A stretch of 6,397 bases of DNA, taken from NCBI GenBank assembly GCA_013151785.1, contig JAADHP010000041.1:1-6397 (forward strand). The letters are read 5' to 3'. Numbering within the stretch: the stretch's first letter is position 1; every line of letters starts with the position of its first letter. This document shows, in pieces, positions 1 to 5,811 of this stretch. Origin of the DNA: Nitrospirota bacterium. GTDB taxonomy: Bacteria; Nitrospirota; Thermodesulfovibrionia; Thermodesulfovibrionales; JdFR-85. The translations under genes and the position numbers were made by a program. The notes beneath the pieces were generated by a model. That model was not told where the DNA came from. It saw nothing but the letters and a program-made list of their open reading frames with translations, and did not search any database.

Positions 1-19
1 AGACTTCGTGATAGTATTA

Positions 20-43
20 GTTGAATTTAAAACCAAATTCAGC
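20..43 (+). other. Small AT-rich hairpin left of the palindromic element
   Basis: Bases 22-28 pair perfectly with 35-41 around a six-base loop (29-34). A T-G wobble (21/42) and a G-C pair (20/43) extend the stem to nine pairs. No T-run follows on either strand, so it does not look like an intrinsic terminator. The wobble pairs only in top-strand RNA, the same polarity as the larger element beside it. It could be chance, since the region is AT-rich. Confidence 0.35.
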
Positions 44-54
44 AATAAAGTTAT

Positions 55-190
55 AGTGGTGATATGGTAGAGTCTGAACGGTTTTGAATTTTGCAAAAGA
101 TTTGCCGTGAGGGCAAATCGCAAAATTCCCTCGGAGACGTGCATGGATGCACGTCGAGAATGATGTGTAAGACTCTACCATATCACTACT
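55..190 (+). repeat. 136-bp palindromic element with three nested stems (MITE-like repeat or structured RNA)
   Basis: The ends form a 21-position inverted repeat: 55-75 pairs with 170-190, with a single non-Watson-Crick position (G58/T187, a G-U pair in top-strand RNA). Inside are two more hairpins. In the first, 86-94 pairs with 120-128 and 99-106 with 112-119, both perfectly, separated by a bulge of four A (95-98) and closed by loop GTGAG (107-111). In the second, 136-143 pairs perfectly with 148-155 around loop TGGA, with a possible lower CTC/GAG extension (130-132/156-158). Together they make a three-way junction. No protein is encoded convincingly; an open frame at 91-273 merely runs through the stems. 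I see no clear target-site duplication outside 55 and 190. It lies 39 bases beyond the ogt stop codon and lacks a T-run, so a simple terminator role is unlikely. Candidate identities are a non-autonomous transposable element with terminal inverted repeats, a REP-like palindromic unit, or a small structured RNA. Confidence 0.7.
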
Positions 191-229
191 TTCAGGTATC
201 CATTGCTATTTTTACAGCTGGCTCTGAGT

Positions 230-751
230 TTAAAGACTGTAGTAATACTCCAGATCAAGAAGTCGTCTTTTGATATCAACTCCTGAGGAGTATCCACCAA
301 GACTTCCATCCTCATGAATGATTCTATGACAGGGTATGATAATCGGCAAGGGGTTTCTCTTCAATGCCTGACCAACTGCCCGTGCCCCTCTATGCAGTCC
401 TACTTCATTGGCGAGCCATTGATAGGATCGGGTTTCTCCATAGGGTATGGTCAGCAGGGTTTCCCACACCCTTTTTTCAAACTCTGTTCCCAGCATTATA
501 TAGGGTATATCAAATACCTTTCGTTTACCCTGCAGATACTCTAAAAATTGATTTTTAAAGGACTGTTTAAAGTGGTGTCTTACAGGTACAAGATTTTCAT
601 CAGGAGGCAGTACCATGTTGAAAAGAATCCTTATGAGAGACTGTTTCTTTTTTTCTTCTATGAACCACAAAGTGAGTCTTCCAATAGGGGTATTCAGCGT
701 ATCAGTGAATATCTGGCTTTGAAGCTTCCATCTCTTCGGTGAAGACCTCAA
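230..751 (-). CDS. ogt: Methylated-DNA--protein-cysteine S-methyltransferase (O6-alkylguanine repair)
   Basis: A suicidal DNA repair protein that transfers the alkyl group from O6-alkylguanine (and O4-alkylthymine) to its own cysteine. Counting from the longest possible start (799, 189 residues), the acceptor motif PCHR is at 156-159 with Cys157. The helix-turn-helix stretch GARAVGQALKRNP (138-150) holds the arginine finger (R140) and hinge asparagine (N149), and the GGYSSG loop follows at 168-173. The N-terminal methyltransferase domain begins near TPIG (37-40). Length and motif order are complete for the family. I chose TTG at 751 (about 173 residues) because the sequence at 756-766 resembles a strong ribosome binding site and this shortens the overlap with the upstream kinase; GTG at 760 or 763 and ATG at 799 remain possible. 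It overlaps the 3' end of the kinase gene by about 50 bases, so it is probably co-transcribed and translationally coupled. The family call is very secure; the start is not. Confidence 0.93.
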   Translation of the reverse strand: MRSSPKRWKLQSQIFTDTLNTPIGRLTLWFIEEKKKQSLIRILFNMVLPPDENLVPVRHHFKQSFKNQFLEYLQGKRKVFDIPYIMLGTEFEKRVWETLLTIPYGETRSYQWLANEVGLHRGARAVGQALKRNPLPIIIPCHRIIHEDGSLGGYSSGVDIKRRLLDLEYYYSL

Positions 752-3359
752 CCCTATCACCACCTTTACTTTTAGCAGAAGATAGTGCTTTTTTGGCACA
801 GAGAATCAGTTCCTCTGTGGTCTGTCCCTGATAAAAGGCAATACCTATGCTGGCAGTAATACAGGCCTTTGGCTGAAGGTGTTCATCAGGGAATGGATAG
901 TTTTTGATGATTGCATTGAATCTATTACTCAGGGAAAGTCCGGCATTAAGTGGTGTATTTGGCAGGAGTATTGCGAAGGAGTCACCACCATATCTTACAA
1001 TCACATCTGAGCCTCTTATGTTTTTCCTGAGAAGTTCAGAGACCTTCTTGAGCACATTATTGCCCTTCGGAGCACCAGCATTCTTGATATAATTTTCAAA
1101 GTGGTCAATATCAAGAAGTACGAGTACCAGCGGTAGTTTATACCTTCTTGCCCGCTCCACTTCCTGTGCCAGTCTGATATTGAAATACCTGTGGCTGAAA
1201 AGCCCGGTAAGCTCATCAATAAGTCCGGCCCTTTTGGGGTAGATAACCTCCAGTTCTTTTATATGGTCTATCAATTCCTTTGTATCAAAGGTGTGTTTCT
1301 TGAGGATGCGTTCAATTTTCCCCAGTAGTCCCATTCGCTCTTCCACAGTGAGGTCCTTTGAGGTGAGCAGGAATATGGGGATGTCTCTTGTGGATGGCGA
1401 GAGCTTCAACTCCTTTACAATATCAAATTCATCAGTGTCAGAATCCTCAATATCAAGCAATATGAGATTTGGCCTCAGAGCCACTGCAAGGTCAAAGCCC
1501 TTTTTGCTCTCCTTTGCAGTATAGATTACTGCCCCTAATTCTTCAAGCATGGTTTTCAATTCTTCTGAGTCCTGGTCATTTGATTCTATTAATAAAACCG
1601 TCAATGGCAGCCCTGTCCGTTCCCTTGAGTATTTCAGGGATTCAAGGGTCTGGATCAGGATGTCCTTGTCGAGGGGCTTAAGCAGGTAATCTGTTGCCCC
1701 AAGGGCAAAGGCTAATTCCCTGTTGTTGACAATGGAGTGTATGATTACAGGAATATCTGCAGTGGTCTCATCTGTCTTGAGTTCCTGCAGCACCTCCCAC
1801 CCGTCTTTTTGTGGTAGCATTATGTCAAGTGTTATGGCAAAGGGCTTCAGGGATCGGGCCTTTTGTATAGCCTCTTCTCCATTGAATGCATGGGCAACAC
1901 GATAGCCTGCCTGAGTAAGATGAAGGGTAACTATCTCAGAGGTGGCAGGATCATCCTCCACCACGAGGATCAGAGGTGCCTCCTCATTGGCCCAGGGAAA
2001 ATCAAGCGTTACAGCCTCTAATACATCCTCTTCTTCCACGATCTCCACACGTGAGGTATAGGGCAGAGTAAAGGTGAAGGTGCTTCCCTTGCCAAGCTGG
2101 CTCTCTGCCTTTATCTTACCGCCATGGAGTTCAACAAGCTTCTTTGTCAAGGCAAGGCCAAGTCCGACACCTCCATACTGCCTTGACAGGGATGAGTCCA
2201 CCTGTGCAAACTCATCAAAGATCTTCTCCAGGGCATCAGGCGGGATACCAACACCGGTATCACGTACCGAGAAGCTCAGGGTCGGGGTTTCTTTAGAACT
2301 ATCAAGTTCAGATGTGACCTCCACAGTGCCACCTTCAGGTGTAAACTTGATTGCATTGGACAGCAGGTTGTAGAGTATCTGTTTAAACTTGACCCTGTCA
2401 GCAGTTAGTATTTTTGCCTCTGGATCAAGGGAGAGAATCAGATTAATGGACTTTTTGTCAGCAAGGGGTTTCATTGTGGTTACTACCTCTTTCAGAACAT
2501 CTTCCACACTGAATGTTTCAATCTGAAGCTCCATCCTTCCGGAGTCTATCTTTGCCAGGTCAAGGACATTGTTGATCATCTCCAGAAGATGTTTGCCCGC
2601 AGTCTTTATATTTCTGATATAACGCTCCTGATTGGGAGAGAGAGAGCCAAAGGTGCCTTCAAGAAGCACGTCTGAGAATCCAAGAATTGAATTCAGAGGG
2701 GTTCTCAGTTCATGACTCATATTTGCTATAAAGCGCTCCTTGATCTCGTTTGCTCTCTGGAGTTCCCTGTTTAACCGTTCAAGAGCCTCTGTTCTTTCGA
2801 AAACCTTACTTTCGAGCATCTCATTAAGGGATTTAAGCTCTTCTGTCTTGCTTTTAAGCTCTTGCCTGAGGGCATTTAACTCGGAGATATCCGTAAAAAG
2901 AAAGATGCCCTGTTTATCATTAATGAAACAGCCATTGAGGATGAAATCTCTGTTGTCAAAGAGTTCAGGATTCATCTTTACAGGAACAGATTTTAATAGG
3001 GATTTCTCGTCAAGTCTTTTCTGTATCTCCTCATAAGACTGAGGTGTAAAGAGTGTCTTAAGTGGTTTCCCAGCTATATCGTTACAATCTATTTGAAATC
3101 TTGAAATGTTCTTGCTACATTCCGTGATTATTCCTTCATGGTCTGTAATAATCACAATATCAGAAGAAATCGTTAATAGTGCCTCCATCATAATGTCGGC
3201 TTTATTGCTTGATGCAGATAATCTTATTCCTTCCAGTACAAGCGCAATAATCTTCGACAGAAGAAGCACTGAAGACTTCTGGCGTGCAGAGAATCGTCTT
3301 GGTTTAAAATCATCTATGAAAAGGATTCCCTTTACATCGGCATTGTATAGGAGGGGCAC
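702..3359 (-). CDS. Hybrid sensor histidine kinase, C-terminal part: (GAF end)-PAS-HisKA-HATPase-REC-REC-degenerate GGDEF
   Basis: Large cytoplasmic signalling protein with no membrane segment. Residues are counted from GTG 3359 (885 aa). Order: C-terminal half of a GAF domain (1-48); PAS (about 55-160); coiled coil (about 160-205); HisKA with phospho-acceptor H216 in MSHELRTPLN; HATPase with N-box N331/N335, G1 box DTGVGI (367-372) and G2 box GLGLAL (399-404); REC1 with E468/D469, D512, S542 and K561; REC2 with D636, T666 and K687 but a weakened acid pocket (E592/S593); GGDEF domain (about 713-875) reading GGDSF (791-795). Several GGDEF residues are changed, while the inhibitory-site motif R782-G-S-D785 is kept at the usual spacing. 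GTG 3359 has no ribosome binding site, and the open frame continues upstream in frame with the missing GAF core (ALLIENIRSILAVPLL). The real gene therefore almost certainly starts at 4035 and is broken by a frameshift at 3385-3404. Expected activity is autophosphorylation and phosphorelay; the signal is unknown. Confidence 0.9.
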   Translation of the reverse strand: MPLLYNADVKGILFIDDFKPRRFSARQKSSVLLLSKIIALVLEGIRLSASSNKADIMMEALLTISSDIVIITDHEGIITECSKNISRFQIDCNDIAGKPLKTLFTPQSYEEIQKRLDEKSLLKSVPVKMNPELFDNRDFILNGCFINDKQGIFLFTDISELNALRQELKSKTEELKSLNEMLESKVFERTEALERLNRELQRANEIKERFIANMSHELRTPLNSILGFSDVLLEGTFGSLSPNQERYIRNIKTAGKHLLEMINNVLDLAKIDSGRMELQIETFSVEDVLKEVVTTMKPLADKKSINLILSLDPEAKILTADRVKFKQILYNLLSNAIKFTPEGGTVEVTSELDSSKETPTLSFSVRDTGVGIPPDALEKIFDEFAQVDSSLSRQYGGVGLGLALTKKLVELHGGKIKAESQLGKGSTFTFTLPYTSRVEIVEEEDVLEAVTLDFPWANEEAPLILVVEDDPATSEIVTLHLTQAGYRVAHAFNGEEAIQKARSLKPFAITLDIMLPQKDGWEVLQELKTDETTADIPVIIHSIVNNRELAFALGATDYLLKPLDKDILIQTLESLKYSRERTGLPLTVLLIESNDQDSEELKTMLEELGAVIYTAKESKKGFDLAVALRPNLILLDIEDSDTDEFDIVKELKLSPSTRDIPIFLLTSKDLTVEERMGLLGKIERILKKHTFDTKELIDHIKELEVIYPKRAGLIDELTGLFSHRYFNIRLAQEVERARRYKLPLVLVLLDIDHFENYIKNAGAPKGNNVLKKVSELLRKNIRGSDVIVRYGGDSFAILLPNTPLNAGLSLSNRFNAIIKNYPFPDEHLQPKACITASIGIAFYQGQTTEELILCAKKALSSAKSKGGDRVEVFTEEMEASKPDIH
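756..766 (-). promoter_or_regulatory. Ribosome binding site inside the kinase gene, deciding the ogt start
   Basis: Read on the minus strand this is AAGGTGGTGAT, one mismatch from the full complement of the 16S rRNA 3' end. It ends four bases before TTG 751, and its core lies about six bases upstream of that codon. It favours TTG 751 over the longer starts, whose first codons lie inside or upstream of the motif. Confidence 0.5.
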
Positions 3360-3381
3360 TGCAAGAATGGATCGGATATTT

Positions 3382-4035
3382 TCAATCAGAAGGGCTGGAT
3401 TTATTCAGTTCATGGGTGAGTGTATCATTGATCTCGATGATCTTTTTCTCTTTTATAAGACGTTCTGTGAGACCACCTGATATTATATTCCATGAGGTGT
3501 TTTCTATAAACCTTCTGCTGAGGCCGCTATGGGTTATCAACTCTAATGAATGATCCCTGTAGGCTACCAGGCTTCCAGCAGGTGCCTCGGCAATGGAAAG
3601 GGCTGCCTTTAGTGCCTGGTTAAAGAAATCCTTCCTGTCAGTGAACTCTGCAAATGAGAGAACATCGGTTATTATATTGATATTCTGTATAGTCTTAAGA
3701 GCTTCTACACGTGCCTTTTTCTGTTTTTCAATAAAACTCCAGAGAAGCTTTGCAACAGGTGAGTTTATTATTTCCACCCTGTCGCCAAGTTTTTCTGAAA
3801 ACTGTTTTGAAATCTCTCTGTTGTCAGTAACATTAAATACCATCTCAGGCTTATACAAAGCCGTTTCCTCGATGCTGCTGCAGACAGGAATGCCCCTTTT
3901 TAATGCCATAAGCGCACCTGGAGAGTCAGGCTTTTCTTCGTAAAGAGCCACCACCTTTATATTTGGTTCTGTTGTAAGGAGAGATATGAGAGCACTTCCT
4001 GCTACATTGCCCCCTGCAATTGCCACTCTTATCAT
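3382..4035 (-). CDS. Same sensor kinase, N-terminal part: Rossmann-like domain plus first half of a GAF domain (frameshifted)
   Basis: 217 residues. The N-terminus has a nucleotide-binding Rossmann pattern: beta strand RVAIA, a glycine-rich turn AGGNVAG (7-13), a helix, a second strand KVVALYE (27-33), then PGALMALKRGIPV (39-51) and a strand MVFNVTD (65-71). Such domains occur in front of GAF/PAS modules in some bacterial sensor kinases and sigma-54 regulators; the ligand is unknown. After a short linker (about 95-118) a GAF domain begins (about 120) and is cut short. The frame closes at a TGA (3382-3384), while the frame one base over carries the expected GAF continuation into the 702-3359 frame. 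Removing one A from the AAA at 3400-3402 would give a continuous GAF (HELNNPALLIENIRS) and a protein of about 1,110 residues. The ATG at 4035 has a good ribosome binding site and lies six bases after the HD-GYP stop. Whether the gene is dead or the base is a sequencing error cannot be told here. Confidence 0.82.
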   Translation of the reverse strand: MIRVAIAGGNVAGSALISLLTTEPNIKVVALYEEKPDSPGALMALKRGIPVCSSIEETALYKPEMVFNVTDNREISKQFSEKLGDRVEIINSPVAKLLWSFIEKQKKARVEALKTIQNINIITDVLSFAEFTDRKDFFNQALKAALSIAEAPAGSLVAYRDHSLELITHSGLSRRFIENTSWNIISGGLTERLIKEKKIIEINDTLTHELNKSSPSD

Positions 4036-4041
4036 TGGGTG

Positions 4042-5061
4042 TTACTCCTGATAGATATTTTTAAGTGACTCTAAGCTAAAGAATCCCTCATCCATAACAG
4101 AGGCCATTTCAATAAAATAGGAGAGCAGTTCCGGGTCCCACTGGCCATTGTGCTGTTCCCTTCTCATGGAAGAGAGCACTTCAAAATATGTACGTCCCTG
4201 TCTGTACGGTCTTTCTGAGAGCATTGCATCAAAGGCATCAACAATTGACAGGATCCGTGCATACAAGGGTATGTTTTTTCCCCCAATTCCGTCAGGGAAG
4301 CCCCTTCCATCCCATCTTTCATGGTGATGTCTGATGGCAGGGAGTATGTCTCTTAGTGAGTGAAGGGGACTGCATATCTGTTCTCCAATTATAGGATGTT
4401 TTTTTATCAGATTGAATTCCTCATCAGTCAAAGGGGCAGGCTTTCTTAAAATAGCCTCACTCATCCCTATCTTTCCAATATCATGAAGGATCCCTGCCTT
4501 TTTAAGCATCTCCTGGTCTTTTACACTTAGTCCAAGAAAGGCGGCAAACTCACGAGAGAGGTCTCCAACCCTCGTGGAATGTCCCCTTGTATAAGGGTCA
4601 CGTGCTTCAAGGGCAACTGCCAGGGTTAAGATGATGTTTTCAGAGTGTTCAAGCTCATCGTGTAGTTCCTTGAGCTTTATAAGAGAGCGCATCTTCGCAA
4701 TTAATTCTCTGGGCTCAAAGGGCTTGCTTATGAAGTCATCGGCTCCACATTCTATACCCTTTATCTTACTCTCTTTGTCATTCAGTGCTGTAAGCATGAT
4801 TATGGGAAAGTACCGTTTCCCTGCAAGCTCCTTCAGGGTGTTACATAACTGGAATCCATCCATATCAGGCATCATAACGTCTATTATAGCAATGTCGGGT
4901 TTTAACTCCTCAAATATTTCAATGGCTTTATGTCCGTGGTAGGCCTTCAGTACTGTAAAACCCTCTGATTGAACTATTACTTCTATCAGTTCCAGGTTAG
5001 AAGGTATGTCATCAACTATCAAGACAGAGGGTCTTTCCTGTAATAAGTCCTGCTGGAGCAT
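4042..5061 (-). CDS. Response regulator with HD-GYP domain (RpfG-type c-di-GMP phosphodiesterase)
   Basis: 339-residue cytoplasmic two-domain protein. The receiver (about 12-128) has all core residues: acidic pair D17/D18, phospho-acceptor D61 in IIDVMMPDMDGF, T91 and K113. A short helix (129-141) leads to the HD-GYP domain (about 142-335). Predicted metal ligands and signature residues are E152, H161 in RGHS, H193/D194 with K197 in ILHDIGKIG, H222 in KHP, the histidines at 245-247 in RHHHERWDG, and D275. The signature tripeptide reads GFP (254-256) rather than GYP, a tolerated variant. Members of this family hydrolyse c-di-GMP to pGpG or GMP. It is the first gene of the minus-strand operon, and the kinase six bases downstream is the obvious partner for phosphorylating D61. 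There is no ribosome binding site before ATG 5061; a promoter abuts the start instead, pointing to leaderless translation. Function is secure at the domain level. Confidence 0.95.
   Translation of the reverse strand: MLQQDLLQERPSVLIVDDIPSNLELIEVIVQSEGFTVLKAYHGHKAIEIFEELKPDIAIIDVMMPDMDGFQLCNTLKELAGKRYFPIIMLTALNDKESKIKGIECGADDFISKPFEPRELIAKMRSLIKLKELHDELEHSENIILTLAVALEARDPYTRGHSTRVGDLSREFAAFLGLSVKDQEMLKKAGILHDIGKIGMSEAILRKPAPLTDEEFNLIKKHPIIGEQICSPLHSLRDILPAIRHHHERWDGRGFPDGIGGKNIPLYARILSIVDAFDAMLSERPYRQGRTYFEVLSSMRREQHNGQWDPELLSYFIEMASVMDEGFFSLESLKNIYQE
4045..4049 (-). promoter_or_regulatory. Ribosome binding site of the split kinase, next to the upstream stop codon
   Basis: AGGAG on the minus strand, nine bases before ATG 4035. 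It abuts the stop codon of the HD-GYP gene (4042-4044), so ribosomes finishing that gene are positioned to start the kinase. This supports one operon and identifies 4035 as the true kinase start. Confidence 0.75.
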
Positions 5062-5066
5062 ATTTA

Positions 5067-5095
5067 ATTAAAGCATAAATTGATAAATTTGTCAA
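5067..5095 (-). promoter_or_regulatory. Sigma-70-type promoter giving a probably leaderless transcript
   Basis: On the minus strand: a perfect -35 TTGACA (5095-5090), a 17-base spacer, and -10 TTTAAT (5072-5067, five of six matches). Only five bases (5066-5062) separate the -10 box from ATG 5061, so transcription should begin at or within a base of the A of the start codon. No ribosome binding site precedes that ATG, as expected for a leaderless message. The AT-rich stretch further upstream (about 5096-5150) could act as an UP element. Confidence 0.65.
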
Positions 5096-5419
5096 GAAAA
5101 AATCTTATTTATTAACTATTTATAAATAATCTTTAATATATAACTTTAGATTTGCAGGCATTTTCCCTTCTCGCTAAACAAAATCTGAAAAATTCTTTAG
5201 AACCATCATTTTTCCGTGAAGCTCCCCGACCCGAGATCGGAGCATTCTGGCAGTTTTCGTAAATAACCGACAGAAAACAGGGAATAGTAAAATAACAGGC
5301 AATGGGTCAAAGGGCAAATGTGGGTACTTTAAACGGCTTCATATTTTCAAATGGTTTAGAGGCAGATGCTACTATCTCAGATGATTGTTTTTCATGTATA
5401 ATATTTTAACCTTGAGGAA
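5096..5419. other. AT-rich intergenic region between divergent genes
   Basis: About 320 bases with no supportable gene on either strand; the longest frames are short and lack ribosome binding sites. The part next to the HD-GYP promoter (5100-5150) is almost pure A/T. The middle (about 5215-5340) is richer in G/C and contains a hairpin at 5221-5243 and a six-pair stem (5253-5258 with 5273-5278). An exact TATAAT is present at 5397-5402 on the plus strand but has no matching -35 box. The composition change in the middle could mark an inserted repeat or a small RNA. Confidence 0.5.
5221..5243. repeat. GC-rich imperfect hairpin in the intergenic region
   Basis: GCTCC (5221-5225) can pair with GGAGC (5239-5243). 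Alternatively CCGA and TCGG form the inner stem with two bulged C. It stands out from its AT-rich surroundings. No T-run follows on either strand, so it is not an intrinsic terminator, and no convergent transcription would need one here. Role unknown. Confidence 0.35.
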
Positions 5420-5448
5420 TATACAAATTTCAGTTAATTAAATATACT
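5420..5448 (+). promoter_or_regulatory. Possible promoter of the rhomboid/zinc-ribbon genes
   Basis: TATACA (5420-5425, four of six -35 matches), a 17-base spacer, then TATACT (5443-5448, five of six -10 matches). Transcription would start near 5455, leaving a leader of about 27 bases that includes a weak AGGA (5468-5471) ten bases before ATG 5482. The region is AT-rich, so chance matches are likely. Confidence 0.35.
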
Positions 5449-5481
5449 GAGGATATTTGCTGAAAACAGGATTACTAAATC

Positions 5482-5811
5482 ATGATTCCATTTAAGGATG
5501 AGAATCCATCAAGAACCTTCCCCTTTGTTACTATTGGATTGATAATTATCAACACGATTGTTTTTTTTATCGAGCTTTTACATCCCGCTGGCATGCAGGT
5601 GCTTGTTTATCGCTATGGTGCCATACCCAGGAATCTGCTTGACTTTTCAGGCCACCAGTTTCCTTCTGCCTATTTGAGGATATTTTCTTCCATGTTTATG
5701 CACGGAGGTTTTTTTCACATTATAGGCAACATGCTTTATCTGTGGATTTTTGGCAACAATATAGAGGACAGGCTTGGCCATTTCAGGTTTGTTTTGTCGG
5801 GTTTTATTTAA
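5482..5811 (+). CDS. Rhomboid-family intramembrane serine protease, N-terminal part (frameshifted)
   Basis: 109 residues covering the first half of a rhomboid. The cytoplasmic start MIPFKDENPSRTFP is typical of bacterial members. A membrane segment follows at about 14-33, then loop L1, then the second membrane region with HGGFFHIIGNMLYLWIFGNN (74-93). In that region H79 and N83 correspond to the conserved HxxxN oxyanion-hole elements. The frame runs on through EDRLGHFRFVL and then closes at TAA 5809-5811, where family members continue with FYL. The rest of the protein follows directly in another frame, so this is one gene broken at about 5797-5805. The weak ribosome binding site is AGGA at 5468-5471. 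Substrates of such proteases cannot be predicted from sequence. On its own this piece would be inactive because the catalytic serine and histidine lie in the second half. Confidence 0.85.
   Translation: MIPFKDENPSRTFPFVTIGLIIINTIVFFIELLHPAGMQVLVYRYGAIPRNLLDFSGHQFPSAYLRIFSSMFMHGGFFHIIGNMLYLWIFGNNIEDRLGHFRFVLSGFI

Noticed and set aside
86..155. Intrinsic terminator for ogt
   Set aside because: The stems are strong, but neither strand has a T-run immediately after a stem, and the outer 21-bp repeat is not terminator-like.
91..273. 60-codon open frame on the plus strand
   Set aside because: It runs through the hairpins of the 55-190 element and into the ogt 3' end, begins with no usable ribosome binding site and shows no recognisable protein features.
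3106..3480. 124-codon plus-strand frame opposite the kinase junction
   Set aside because: It is antisense to well-supported kinase codons, has a serine/isoleucine-rich shadow composition, and has no start signal.
5397..5402. Exact TATAAT as the rhomboid promoter
   Set aside because: No acceptable -35 hexamer lies 16-18 bases upstream and it is not a proper extended -10; the TATACA-17-TATACT pair downstream fits better, though weakly.
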